Positions 22,144-34,201 of a DNA stretch of 64,000 nucleotides are shown here, one piece after another. Positions within the stretch are counted from its first letter, which is position 1. Every line of letters begins with the position of its first letter. The notes under the pieces were generated by a model. That model made no database searches, was not told the origin of the DNA, and worked only from the letters and a program-made list of their open reading frames with translations. Position numbers and translations under genes: made by a program. The stretch comes from Desarmillaria ectypa (Eukaryota > Basidiomycota > Agaricomycetes > Agaricales > Physalacriaceae), in assembly GCA_030407005.1 (NCBI GenBank), contig JAUDYN010000004.1, positions 868,001 to 932,000 of the forward strand, read 5' to 3'.

Positions 22144-24672
22144 TAATCTTTTGCCTCCTCTATTTTGGTTGTAGGTGGCACCACTTTGTTAGTGGACCCT
22201 ACTGACCTAATGTCCTTGAAGTCTTTTCTCCTAGGACAATCCTTTGCCAGGTGACCTTTCTCATTGCACTTAAAACACCTTCCTTCTGCTTTCCATCGAT
22301 TGATCTCCATGGGCTTCCCCGATCCTCCATATGTCATCCTCCTACCAGTTCCAGCATCCTGACTCACTCCCATATTAGGAGTCAGTGTTTGAGCTGAGGA
22401 ACTTGTTGCCCCAGGAGCAGCTTTGCTGCTGAGGTGCTGTTGTTGTTGGGGGTTGGGGTGGGAGTCCTTCTTCTGCCCATCTCAGGGTATACTAGTGGTC
22501 TGGTTGAAGACCCACTTTTGCTAGCATTCCTTGTACATTCATGAGATCTGCTCTTTCCATTCTGAGTATGAATGTGGGATGTTGACACCCATACTGGAGA
22601 TGAAGGTTGTATAGGAGCTTAGTACTCCTAGTCGGACCATCTTCACCATGGCACTGCACTCATTCTCATTGGTTCATCAGCCTGCCAATTTTGCCTCTCC
22701 TTTCAGCTTCTGGAAGTAATGAGAGGTGGGCTCTGTTTCCATTTGAAAATCGAACATTTGCTTCTCATAGACTTCTTTGATTGCAGGGTCTCTGAATTGA
22801 TGAGAGACTATCTCGATAAAGTCATCCCAAGCAGGATATCAAAAGTGGGTGGCAGTGCCATCATAGACATTGCTGACCCAAAACTTGGGTCTCTTATAGA
22901 CCCATCAGTCCTTGGCAGCCCCTTTAAAATATGAGGTTGTGAATAATACTAGGTGTGATGGCACCTGAAAGTAGTGTTGGAACACTTTGAAGTAGGCAAT
23001 GCAATTGCCAATAAAGTATTCGATATCATCATGATCCCCTTTGAACAGATCAGGGGTCTTCACAAGGACCAGCTTAATATCCAAGTATAGGGTATCATCA
23101 GGCACATTCCTGACTGGATTGGGAATAGAGTCAGGAGGACCTTTCCTAGGGGGCAGTCTTGGGATTGAATAATGATCTGGCTGTGGACCGGGGTAGCCTC
23201 TTGGCAGCTCCATCAGTCTTTCCCTTTTGGGCTCCTTCCTCTTCTCATTCTCGCAAAGATATTCTGCCATCATCTTCTGAGTGGCTTCTTCCTCTGCAAG
23301 TTCCTCATGCATCTTCCTTATGCATTGTTCTTTCTCAGCCAGTATGGTCCTTGCTTGCTACTGCATTTCCTCCACCATTTTTGAGATTGATGATGGTCCT
23401 GCAGAGGCAGGGTCTGTAGGTGTCATTTCAGCTTCAGCGCTTTCTCCTGTATCTGTGAATAAAAGGCTACCACTCTGATAGAGATAGTAACCTTATTGAC
23501 ATGCCTGATTGCATGATAGTGAATCAGGCAGTGGTTGTGGTCTTGTGACTGAGATGTCAGGAGGATAGTCAGAGATATTCATATATTGGGGTTAGGAATA
23601 TCCCAGCCCACTGTAGTGTCCATAATCATATCTATTCCTCTCAAAGTTGGACATTGAGTCTATTCTCCTCTCATCAGACAAGCTCCAGTTGCCATAACTG
23701 TTGAAGAGAGCGACCCAGCTCCCATCATTTCTCTGCTGTCCTTGGGTGTAGCCCTGGTACCAAGTTGCTGACAGCAGGGCAATAAAGCTCCCAGTTCCTA
23801 TTTGCATGGATCCAGGCATGGATTGTGGTGTTGGGGTTGAAACCCTATATTGGATCACCTCTGTTGAGAGCCAGCCACTTGTCTATATCAGGATGGAGCT
23901 GTGGCCAGTCTATTCTGGCTTCAACATCAGCTCTTTGAAGTTCCCAGGTGGTGAATATAAGGAGGCTGAGTATTTGCTGATCAATGTCAGCAAAGGTGGG
24001 CCAGGTGTGGTCGGTCCTGTCTGGGTTGAAGGGACTATCAGAGGGGAGGGGAGCAGTCTCGGCTGCAGTGTCAGAGCTCCCATCAGAGTTACTGGAGAGT
24101 TCAATGATGGGGAGTGAGGAGAAGGAGTTGGTTCCTCCTTAGGGCTAGAAATCTCATTCCTGGGCCCAGAGTCTATATGGGTGGTTATGATTGATTCTGG
24201 TATCATTGGGGTGGAGGGCTCTGAAGTAGGGCTGAGTGGGGGTAGGATGATGGGGATGATGGGGAAGGGAGTATGAGGGCAGGGGGTCCTCAATCTGAGA
24301 CTGAACATCCTATGCATATTCCTGGGTGGGGGTGATAGTGGGTCATTCCAGCTGGTATGTGGCAGGTTCTGGGATCAGGATGGTGTTCTCCTCAGAGGAG
24401 GAGGCAGCTGTGAAACATACCCAAGGGTGAGAGAGTGGAATTTCTTCTCGTGTTCCCAATTGGACAGGAGAAATCCTCTGGGGAAGGATATGGTCAGGAT
24501 GTCTTGGTGGGCAGGGAGGGAGTTGTGGTGAGTGGTGGGTTCGCTGCTCTTATTGTAGAAGTGTTTGGACTTCTTCTTTGTATGTTAGTACAAGAAGAGC
24601 AGTGAGGAGGACTAATAGAGCTGCACTGCTGAGAGGGATAGTTTTTCTGGTTTCTTGTTCTTCATTTGGCAT
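22143..24672 (-). pseudogene. element H gag, nearly full length, with stops
   Basis: Sense ATG at 24672; the frame runs about 843 codons to TAG 22143-22145 with several stops. In order: a polar start, a hydrophobic segment at residues 11-30 (TIPLSSAALLVLLTALLVLTY), KEEVQTLLQ then TAA, a proline-rich region, SLPIIELSSNSD (SUMO-interaction-like), WELQRADVEA and WLALNRGDPI, then the capsid-like core (22905-23312 frame: TPDLFKGDHDDIEYFIGNCI, GAAKD, QEYF-like helices), and a CCHC knuckle CFKCNEKGHLAKDC near 22240-22285. Forward open frames in this stretch, and the proline-rich frames at 23910-24317, are shadows. Confidence 0.85.
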
Positions 24673-24717
24673 TCATTGGTGCTTCTTTTATGGCTAGCAT
24701 ATAGGAAGTGGTAGGGA

Positions 24718-24730
24718 ATCTTTTGACTAA
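24718..24730 (-). promoter_or_regulatory. self-complementary primer-binding site of H
   Basis: Sense TTAGTCAAAAGAT directly after the LTR. Complement ATCTTTTGACTAA matches LTR bases 24867-24879 (ATCTTTCGACTAA) in 12 of 13. Confidence 0.65.
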
Positions 24731-25139
24731 TATTACAGCCCTGTCTAGCACATGACTTGGGATGTAAGCTGTACTCTTTGGGCTGTCTCGCATTCAGATA
24801 ATCACCTGTTAATAAGAGGTAGGCTAAGTCTTCAGTGTAGTGGAGTAGAAGGTGTATGAATGTAATTTAGTCGAAAGATAGAGTACAAAGGTGAAAACTA
24901 CTCTGCTTATATACTGAAAATACAGTATTATTAATAGATAAAATGACAAGGTTCATGAGGAAACCTTGAGAAAGTCAGGTGATTATGGTCCAATAGGAGC
25001 AAACAAGGGTGACAACCATGGTAAACTGGGGTGGTTATCAGTGAAATGCAAAATGAAGATGGTGTAAGATGAGGACTGATTGGATAGGATGTGTCAATGA
25101 TATGACTGGATGAGATAAGATAATAGAAAAATCATAACA
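24731..25139 (-). repeat. 5' LTR of element H (409 bp)
   Basis: TATTACAGCC...TCATAACA. Same family as the LTRs of element C (52747-53149, 61935-62342). Contains sense TATATAAGCAG upstream of the self-priming segment. Confidence 0.85.
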
Positions 25140-25559
25140 CAGCAGAGTTTCTGCATTATAGATCAAAGTAGTGTGAAGTCTCTTCAATATATTATCTTCT
25201 TTTATCAATTTATATCAGCCATTTACTACTGAGATATTCACTTAATACAAAGTAAGCATTGAGACTTTACACTTAAATAATATAAGTATATTATTTTAAA
25301 TTAAAACCATGTATTCTACTCATGTTATATTTATTTATACTGCTCTTGCCTCAGTAAGTGTCACTCTATACTTTACATACACTATATTATTGCTTACTAA
25401 GTATATATATACTTGTATTTATAGAATTTATAAAATTATATGCCTGAATATGTTAAGCATGTGTCAGCAGAGTGTACTCAATTGTTGTGTTAGAACTCTG
25501 CCAATGGCAGCCCCTCACTCTAATCATTTTGTCTATAATTAATAAAGATCTAAGATACT

Positions 25560-26130
25560 TTTAAATTTTCTTTTTCACTCATTCTGTCTATCTGTCTGCA
25601 GATGATATTCCATTGAGGGATCTTTCTGAATATTGAATATAACATATAGTTCTTTCATAAACTTAAAGACAAATTAGGATTCCCAATCTAAAATAACTTT
25701 GGTTAACATACTATATTTAGTATAGATATATAGTCTTATAGAATTTTGGTCTATCTTATTGAGAAGAGTTCTTTGATGCAGGCTACTAAAATAATGACTT
25801 TGGAGAATCAGTCAATGTCTACTAGAATTGAGATATAGCTATTGGAATCTAGTAGATTTATAATCATATCCACTGATATATATTCTTATAGTTGGATTGG
25901 TATTTTATTAGAATAAAGTGGGGTTTGCCTCTGCTTCAGATTCAACTTTATACATTGATACATCTCACACTCATGCATATACTCTTTTATATCTTTCTTT
26001 AACTTTAGCCACTAGTACTCTTATTGTATTAGTTTCTTTATTTTCTTAATATCTGAATATTCTACAGTGATATAATTTATAATTATGAGAGATCATAATA
26101 AGTTTCTTATAAAGTTTCTTATTTTAGAGT
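25560..26130 (-). pseudogene. Gypsy integrase relic, strongly decayed
   Basis: Sense strand shows FMKELYVIFNIQ then EYHLQTDRQNE, matching the integrase box YHPQTDGQTE that precedes the catalytic Glu. Upstream frames retain traces of the D-containing boxes and the zinc-binding end near 26030. Stops are frequent and base composition is far more AT-rich than in elements B-H, so this is an older insertion. No partner LTR was identified. Confidence 0.6.
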
Positions 26131-26664
26131 CTATAGATGTGACTATCATAATATGGTAGGCCATTGATGAGGCTAGCTATAGGCACCTGTAAAATAGTAT
26201 ATAGACTAGCATAATAATACTCTAATTCTCATATATACTCATACAAACTATATAATATACAATCACTCTCTTAAGTTCTAGAAGAGTCAATTGTTTCTAA
26301 TGTGACTTGATAGTACTTTGATATCCTGTAGGAATTTTTGTATTCTTGATGCTTTTGATAGTCTAGAAACTTTTATAGAAAGAAAGTTCACTGATATGAT
26401 GCAACCTTCAAGATGAACTTGATAACTTTCACACTAAGAGACACTGATTCTAATAAAACAGAGATAATACAAGTTGTAAATCTAGTGAGCTTGCTATTTG
26501 AATGCACAAGCTGATCACTAAATTAGCTCACTCACTACACAACTGTATATAGGCATTCTTAAACTAACTCAAATAGAATATCTCAACTCAAGAATATTTT
26601 AGAAATGCTTAAGAATAGATTCAGAAACAGAACTTAGAACAGAACAGATATGAAATAGACTATA

Positions 26665-26710
26665 ACAGAAAAGACAGAACAGAACAGAACAGAATAGAAC
26701 AGAACAAAAC
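26665..26710 (+). repeat. (ACAGA)n-like simple repeat
   Basis: Pentanucleotide AGAAC/ACAGA units repeated about nine times with few changes; further scattered units from 26624. Confidence 0.8.
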
Positions 26711-27703
26711 TCAAATTTCCACTTCAGATCATATTCTAAACAGACTTATCACAACTTAACAGAAAAGAAGACAGCTTCACTGATTTTATATTCACTCTGA
26801 CTCAGTCTCTCAAAAGTCTTATTCTAAAATATCTTATATTTCTCTAAGTGAGCTTGCTAAATCTTCACAATGCTCAAAGTTATAAACAGCTCTTAAGTTA
26901 TGATACTATCTTTTATGTATACACCACAACTGTAGAGGGCCTGAAACTTGGCCTCTATCCTACTGTGGCTAGCTACTTATACTACTATAAATTAGAATTA
27001 CAAATGCTGCATAATTTCCAGGCTCCTATATAGCCTGCTACTACTATCACCTTACTGAGCATTTAAGTCAGATCTTCTAATTTTAGTTTCATTTCTATAG
27101 TGAACTTGCTAAAGATAGGCCCAGGCACATCTCCTCTAAGTCTGCAAGCTTATTGCCTGATGACCAACAGACTTAATTGCCTGTCACAATATCATATGTT
27201 TCTTAGTGCTTCTTTTTTTTAGCTTTACTAAGACTTATTATAAATATGAAAATAAATAAATTCCTAGAATACTAGAATTTGAGCTTACAGATATTGGCTG
27301 AAGCCTATTCTCAAGGCCTATGAATGTTATTGTTATCATCCCACATAAGAAACACTCTAGATTTTCAGATATGATGTATTATTATTAGTCAGCTCACACT
27401 TTTATAATAATATAATGCAATCTTTTAGTCTTTATCTAACCTTCATGAGTGTGCACTTTAAGTTTGGTATACAGTATTTATAGTTTAAGGTTTGGTCTTC
27501 TTGTCCAGCATGTCTAGCAGGTACAGTATCATAACTAAGTCCTATTTAGTGTTTCCTGCTTCTTATGATCTAACTCAGCTTCTTATTCAGTTCTCACATA
27601 GTACTTGTATCATTATATCATTTATATTCTGCTCACTCACTATAACTTAGCATACATGTATATAATAGCAGATTGCAAAATCATATGCATAGATAGATTA
27701 TAG

Positions 27704-28130
27704 TGTTAGACCTGTTCTTTCATATGATCCTTTGGATACACTAACCTCCTGGGCTGTCTCATGTTTGGATAATCACCCATGGAGGTGTGTCTGTAGTCTT
27801 CTGGATCTGAGAAAGAGGGGCTAAGGTCTTAGCTGAGTTCTTGGAGTGAAGGATTAGTATAAATAAACTTTTAGCTCAAAGCTGGAGACTATACAGTGAG
27901 AGCTACCTTACTTATATACAAAACTAAGAGTCCTAATGTGGATATAGTAGTATGTAGTCCATGTGTGAAACAATAAGAAATGTCTGTTAAGTTGACAATC
28001 ATTGCATGCCATAGTACAATTGCTAAAGTCATCTAGTATAGTCAAGGTGATGGTAGCATGGCAATGATGTAATGGTAATTACTGAGATAAGATAGGCACC
28101 TGAGATAAGATAGATGGAAAAATCATAATA
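27704..28130 (-). repeat. LTR of fragment I (427 bp)
   Basis: TGTTAGACC...TCATAATA, same superfamily of LTRs as B, F and G. Followed at once by RNase H sequence, so the integrase part of the element was deleted. Confidence 0.75.
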
Positions 28131-28138
28131 TATAGTCA

Positions 28139-29121
28139 CAATATCATCTTTATTAGTGACTCCTCATTTATGGTTTAATGGGTTTATGATCCTTTGATCC
28201 TACTTGATAACATCTCTTATTATCCACTTGATCTTTTGGTGGGTTTCTTCTTTTATTGGTATAATTAGTGCTCTGAAAATCTTTAGTTTAAGAACTATAA
28301 TATAATTGTTATCCTTTTTCTCTTGATTATAATCTGCTCTTTTTCTAAGATTCACCTTCTGATTTGATACTCTTAGCTTATAATAAAGTGTGAAATGATA
28401 CTCTGCTAGTTTAGTAACCCATCCCACTTATTGATGATTGAGTTTCTATAGTTTTTGAAAATATTACAGATTTTAGTAATCAGTCTACATCTCAAAATCT
28501 TATGCTACTCCTATCAAGTAATATTGCTATTCTTTAAATGCAAATATTATTGTGAGAAGTTCTTTATTGTAAATCTGATAATTTTGCTCAGTTATAATCA
28601 GCACTTTAGATAAGAATGCAATCAGCCCCCATTTTTCTTCTTGCTTTTAGGATATGTGAGTACTGGCCACTTTTTCACCTTCAAGAACAGCTTGTTTTTC
28701 TATAATATTTCCAGTACTTCCTATACTACTCTTTGGTGTTCTATCTTGTCTTTTGTGAAGATGAGAATATTGTCAAAGTATATAATGATCTTGTCTCAAG
28801 CAATAAGATCTTTGAATATATTGTTCATTATTCATTAGAATATTGAGAGTGAATTAGTGAGTCTGAAAAACATCACTAAGGGTTCAAACAGTCTTCTGTT
28901 TATTTGAAATACTGCTTTTTATTCATCATCTTCTTTTATCTGGACATTATTGTATCTCCAATAGATATTCAGCTTGATGAAATACTAGGCACCTTCAAGC
29001 TTATTTATAAGTTCTGATATAGGCAGCAATAAGTATTAATTTTTAATGGTTATTTTGTTCAGCTTGCAATAATTCTGTATAGATTATAACTTCCCATTCT
29101 TCTTTTTAATAGAAAAGAAAG
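28139..29121 (-). pseudogene. fragment I RNase H and RT
   Basis: Sense frame 28200-28427 reads WVTKLAEYHFTLYYK and RKRADYNQEKKDNN, the tail of Gypsy RNase H. Further right the RT palm and fingers are recognisable with many stops (KPLVMFFRLTN-type box near 28870, FFSIKKKNGKL near 29110). It is cut at 29121 by the LTR of element F, which therefore inserted into the RT of I. Integrase and gag are missing. Confidence 0.75.
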
Positions 29122-29502
29122 TGTTAGACCCATGATTCATGTGATCTGCAGACACATATAATTCCTTGGGCTGTCTTGCATTCAGACAATCACTCTTAGG
29201 TATGGCTATAGTCTTCTGATCTAGTATGGAGAATATGTGGTATGAAATAAACTTTAGTTGAAAGATGAGGAATATACAGTGAAAGCTATGCTACTTATAT
29301 ATGTAAAGTGAGTAACTAAATATAGAACTATCCATGAGTAACTCATGTATAAATGAAGTAAAAGGAGGGTGGTAGATGAACAGTCCTAGTGAGGTGGTTA
29401 TAATTAGTGGAGAACATGGTGATCTGGATGAATAAGATGAGCAATAATGATTCTGGTTGATTAGATGAAAGATAAGGGCAAAAAAAATGGAAAATCATAA
29501 CA
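29122..29502 (-). repeat. 3' LTR of element F (381 bp)
   Basis: TGTTAGACC...TCATAACA followed by TTACCCTCTTGTTAAAGCAG, the same internal boundary sequence as in C and G. Confidence 0.85.
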
Positions 29503-31200
29503 TTACCCTCTTGTTAAAGCAGTTGTCCCAACTGCTAAGGTTCTTCTTCAGGGGAGTTGTATTGTGATGATATTTGGGTGGCCCAGTATACATCCAATAA
29601 CAATTTCCATTGATTTTGGTTTAGGTTTTTTACCCATCATTGAATTCCATCCTTTCATTGCACAAGGTACACTACATCTCCATTGTCTGAATACTTGTGA
29701 TCAAAAATAGTGGTCACCACTTTGTTTGGTGTTACAATTTTGGTGAAGTCCATGACTCATCTTTGTTGTATGTTCTTTTCATATTTGGCAATTTCCTCCT
29801 GTGTATTTGTCATTTCAGTTTCTCTGATCCAGGAGTTATGTTCTTGAGTCCATTCTTTCCATTTGATAAGGTAATCTATTACTATTTTTAACTGCTGTCC
29901 CTTCTTGGCTCTTACTCAGTGAGTTTGTAAGTCCAATACTTCTTCAATCTTATATTTCTCTTATCTGTCTACAAGATCCAGAGGTGGTGGTGATGGCAAT
30001 TGTTGGTTAGGGAATGTGGGTGTGAGATAGGGCATTAATAGCTTTTTGTTGAAGCAGGAATGAATTTTCCAATGTGGTGGCAGTTTTAGTATGTATGCTA
30101 TCACCCCAGCTTTTTTGAGGATCTTGAATGGTCCCATCCATTTGTCATCAAGTTTCTTTTTTGGTCATGGTAAATGAAGGTTACTGGTATCTAGCCAGAC
30201 CTTGTTGCTGACTTGGTAGTCTTATGCTGCTCATTTTCTTTTATTATATTGTCCCTTTATTTGAATTGCTGCCTTTTCTAATGTGTCATATACCTCTTTG
30301 TGGACTTGTGCCATGGTTTCAGTGAATTCTATAGCTGTTGGGTTGGCAAATGGGGTGTCTCACACTAACCCAAGCATTAGACAGGGATTTCATTCATAAA
30401 GAGTCATAAATAGGCTTTTTCCCATGGCTGAATGTACTCCATCATTGGTAGCCAGTCACTCCAGTCATCTTGTCAATGATTGATGAAGATCTGGAGATAT
30501 TTCTCAATTTCCTGATTGACCCATTCTATTTGTCCATCAGTTTGTGGGTGATAAGCAGTAGAGGCATTCACAGTGATATTCAACATCCAGTAAAGATCTT
30601 TCATGAAGGTGGAAATAAACTGAGGTCTACAATCTGAGATGACCATCTGGGGTATATCATGTTTGGAGTAAACATAGTCATAAAGAATCTATGCCCATCC
30701 TTCTGCCAAAAGTTCTTCATGGCAGGTGACTGCTATAATAGTCTTGGAAAATCTGTCCACTATGACTAATAGTGCATTATAGCCATTGGCCTCAAAGAGT
30801 CCAGTGATCATGTCAATGGAAATATGAGTCTAGAGGATGACAGGGATGGTGTTTGGGTAAAGGGGTGCAGATTTGGCCTGAGTACTACTCTTGGTATACT
30901 GGCATACTTTGCATCCTTTGATGTACTGGTCTACATCCTTTTTCAGTTTTAGCCACCAATATTCACAAAGAATGAGTTTGGTGGTTTTTATGATTCCAGG
31001 ATGCTCTGCAGTAATATGGTCATGATGGTGGGCAATGATTTCACCTTGTAGAGCTTCATCTCAGGGAATATAAATGTGCTCATCATAGTATAGAATTCCC
31101 TGATCCTGAGTGATTTCTTATTTATAGTCTAGAGAGTTGGAAATACTATGGTTCCACTGATCCTTTCATTATGTCACATCTTAGATTTTCTCTTGTTCTT
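29503..31200 (-). pseudogene. element F integrase and chromodomain
   Basis: Chromodomain around 29780-29890 (YLIKWKEWTQEHNSWIRETE, EEIAKYEK). The C-terminal integrase domain lies near 30060-30300 and the catalytic core near 30500-30860, with boxes for both Asp residues, but many TGA/TAA stops. The zinc-binding part lies near 30880-31060. Flanked by the 3' LTR on one side and RNase H on the other, as normal for a chromodomain Gypsy. Confidence 0.8.
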
Positions 31201-31299
31201 CAGGGATGGAGGGTAGAATCAGTGCTCAAAAGTGTTAGGAAAGGAGGACTATCACATTGTGGTTGTCCCTTTTCCCTTAGTCATGATCATCCCATCAGC

Positions 31300-32760
31300 T
31301 TAGCCTTTCTGTTGGCTGTTCTAGACTTGTGCTGTAAAACAAAATGATATTTGATGAGTTTGGTTACTCATTGAGCTTGTCACTGATTTAGCTTTTGCAG
31401 TTTTCAGAAGTACTGGAGATTCTGGTGATCTGTCCAGATCTCAATTTCTTTTTTTGCACCCATTAGGTAGTGTTGCCATTCTTCTAGGGCAAGCATGATA
31501 GCTAATAACTCTTTGTCATATATCTTGTAGTTGCATTCTGTGACAGTTAGAGCCTTTGACATGAATATGATGGGCCTCCATTTACCCCCTTGGTTCTGGC
31601 TAAGTATCATGCCTATTGCTTCTTTGCTGGCATCAGCCTCCACTCTGAACTTCCTATCATCAGATAGTATAGCTAAGATGATATTTGTCATTATCTGTTT
31701 CTTCAATTGAAGAAAAGCTTGTTCCTGGGCCTCCTCTTATGTCCACTCAGCATTCCCAGTTAACTGTGTTAGTGGGCATATGATTTGAGAATAATCTCAT
31801 ATAAATTTTCAGTAGAAATTAGTGAAAAATAAAAAGGATTGTAATTTCTTTTTCTTAGTTGATATTGGCCATTCAGCTATTTCTGTGATTTTGACTGGGT
31901 CCATTTGTATAGCATCCTCACTGATGATGATGCCCAAGTATTCCATTTCCAATACTTCAAATTTGCACTTCTCAGCTTTGAGAAATAGTTTATTCTCTTA
32001 TAGCCATTGAAGCACTTGTCAGACAACCTGTTGATATTCTTTCAAGGTTTTAGTGAAGATGAGGATATCATCTAGATAAATTGTAACTTTCTCTCCTGCA
32101 ATAAGGTCCCAAAAGATGTCATTCATCATCTATTAGAACATCACAGGTGAGTTAGTCAGACTGAAGAACATGACTCTGGGTTCAAATAATCCTTGATTAG
32201 TATGGAATGCTGCTTTTTCCTTGTCACTGTTTTGAATTCTAACATTATTGTATCCTCAGCAGATGTCTAGTTTGGAAAAGTATTTGGCACCATATAGCTT
32301 GTCAATGAGTTCAGCAATCAAGGAAAGTAGGTAGCAATTCTTGATCATCATCTCATTCAATTTCCTATAATCCTGAATGGGGCAAAGAGAGCCATCCTTC
32401 TTTTTTATAAAGAAGAATGGGGTTGCAAATAGGAATTTGGACAGATGAATTCATCTGAAACTGAGGTTTTCATCAAGGAACTTATTGAGTTATTCTAGTT
32501 CAGTCTGATTCAGCAGGTAGACTTTACAGTCTAGCATAGACTTTGCATTGGGAATTAGTTTGATGGCATGATCCCAAGGTTTTTGTTCTAGTAGTTCATC
32601 AAAGCTTTTCTTTGAGAACAGGTCTTGGAAGCTTCAATATTGAGGGGGTACTAGCTCCTCAAAGGTCTTCTTTGGCTTTTCAGCATGGGTGGCTACTGCT
32701 AGGTTATTGGTATGATGTACTGCTCAAATTATCAATTCCTCCTGCATGTTGACAGTGAGG
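31300..32760 (-). pseudogene. element F RT and RNase H
   Basis: RNase H is open at 31404-31706: FRVEADASKEAIGMILSQNQ (first Asp), DKELLAIMLALEEW (Glu) and WTDHQNLQYF (Asp). RT lies to its right: the catalytic box YLDDILIFTK is intact near 32065-32090, the fingers strand FFFIKKKDGSL-like near 32400, and EKPKKTFEEL-PPQY-F-DLFSKKSFDEL near 32580-32690. Stops interrupt the frame several times. Forward open frames here are antisense shadows. Confidence 0.85.
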
Positions 32761-33806
32761 ATGGTCTCACCATCCTCTAGTTCTTTATCCTAGTTATCTT
32801 TATCATCTGCATTGGGTAGGAGAATAGGAGTTTTGATACATTGGCAGTATCCAAAAATCATCCTCCCAGTTTCCAGTTAATAACTGGGTTGTGGTATTTT
32901 AGCCAGTCATGGCCCAAATAAATTGTTTTGAAACCCAAATCCATGACTGCAAGGTCAATTCACTCAGTATGTCCACCAATAGTCATCCTGAGTTTGACAA
33001 ATTCAGTAATATTATCAGCTTTGTTATGGGTTCCATCTGTGTTATACATAGGGATGGATACAGCAGCTTGTCAGGTGTCTAGGCCATGAGCAAGAATGTA
33101 GGAGTGATTAATTGAGCTCCCTGTGCAGCTGCTATCAAATAACACTTTGATAGCAAGAATATTCTTTCTCATGCATAGGGCAATTTGAACATTGATCATG
33201 AAGTCCTTTTCAGAACTTTTTGTGCCTCAGATATATCAAATAGATTCTCAAAGTTCATAGAGTTGTTCTCGAGTGTCATTTCCTTTGCTTTGTAGATCTC
33301 TAATGAGATCTTTGGTGATTTCTTTAAACCATTTGAGGTATACTCATGTGGAAAGGGCAGCTTTAGCAGTAGCTGTTGTTTTGGTGGTTTGGATGACATG
33401 TAGAGTCCAATCCACTTTGAACAGTTTATACCAGACATGATCTGATACCCCCTTATTAAGGTGGATCTCAGATTCTGGTGTTGGGATTTCTTATTCCTTT
33501 GACTGTTACTCCTTCCAACAAAGGAATGTGGTGTCATCTTCTTCATTGGGTACTTCCACTATGGTAATCCTGGATCCCCTTTTTACCACCTGGGCACTAG
33601 TAGATCCTACCTGTTCTTTAGCTTTCTTATTGTCTGATAGGATGTTAGTGCCTAATGGAGAGACCTGGGGAATTAGGTCATAGTTCTTGTAGGCACCATT
33701 CCTTATGTCAAAGGGTCAATCAGAGACAGTGGGGTCATCCCAGTCATCAGTGCCAATAGTTCAGACTCCTCCTTTTTCTGCAGGTCATATGACCCACTCC
33801 TCTCAG
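32761..33806 (-). pseudogene. element F protease and linker, cut by G
   Basis: Protease active-site region near 33130 reads LFDSSCTGSSINHSYI (Asp kept, Gly to Ser). HDWLKYHNPVINW follows near 32890. Linker: VKRGSRITIVEVPNEEDD, WYKLFKVDWTLHVI, KAALSTWVYLKWFKEI, then ENLFDISEAQKVLK in the 33196-33546 part, with frameshifts. The relic ends at 33806 where the LTR of G begins, so G inserted into F and the gag of F is not seen again in the window. Confidence 0.8.
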
Positions 33807-34201
33807 TGTTAGAACTGATCTATCATGTGATCTTGGGATCTACATGACTCTTAGGGCTATTATGCATTCAAACAATCACCTAAATAGAGCCACAGTGACA
33901 GTCTTCAGATAGTAGGGATAGAAGGTATATGAATTAAGTTTAGTCAAAAGATAGAGACTATGTACAGAAACTGCTCTACTTATATACTGAAAGTATGATG
34001 CTAATAATAGATAAAATGATATGATACATGTGTAGAATAAGAGGACATCAGACAATCATCATCCAGTAACAATGAGGCAGTTGGAAATGGATGAAGTGGT
34101 TGTGGATCGATAAGACTAAGAGAGTGGGAATCAGTTGGATATAGATGAGATGTGTAAGCATCTGACATGAAATTTGGTAAGATAATGGAAAAATCATAAC
34201 A
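33807..34201 (-). repeat. 3' LTR of element G (395 bp)
   Basis: TGTTAGAAC...TCATAACA. Contains sense ATCTTTTGACTAA (the self-priming segment of this group) downstream of TATATAAG. The 5' LTR and primer-binding site of G are missing. Confidence 0.85.

Larger units (their letters stand above)
21597..25139 (-). mobile_element. Gypsy element H, 5' half (LTR, PBS, gag, start of pol)
   Basis: Minus-strand fragment related to C, E and G. From the right: 409-bp 5' LTR, self-priming site, complete-length gag, hairpin, first part of pol in the -1 frame, then truncation at about 21597 next to the LTR of B. PR, RT, IN and the 3' LTR are missing. Confidence 0.85.
25140..27703. other. AT-rich decayed repeat zone
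   Basis: No intact gene. It contains a minus-strand integrase relic (25560-26130), an ACAGA-type simple repeat (26665-26710), three copies of TAGTGARCTTGCTA around 26483, 26838 and 27094, and a possible LTR start (sense TGTGACAGGC) near 27187 on the minus strand. The open frame at 25309-25542 is hydrophobic, low complexity and unsupported. Confidence 0.5.

Noticed and set aside
24550..24672. Separate 40-aa membrane microprotein upstream of gag
   Set aside because: It is in the same frame as gag; the stops that end it differ between copies and one corresponds to CGA in H, so it is the decayed N-terminus of Gag.
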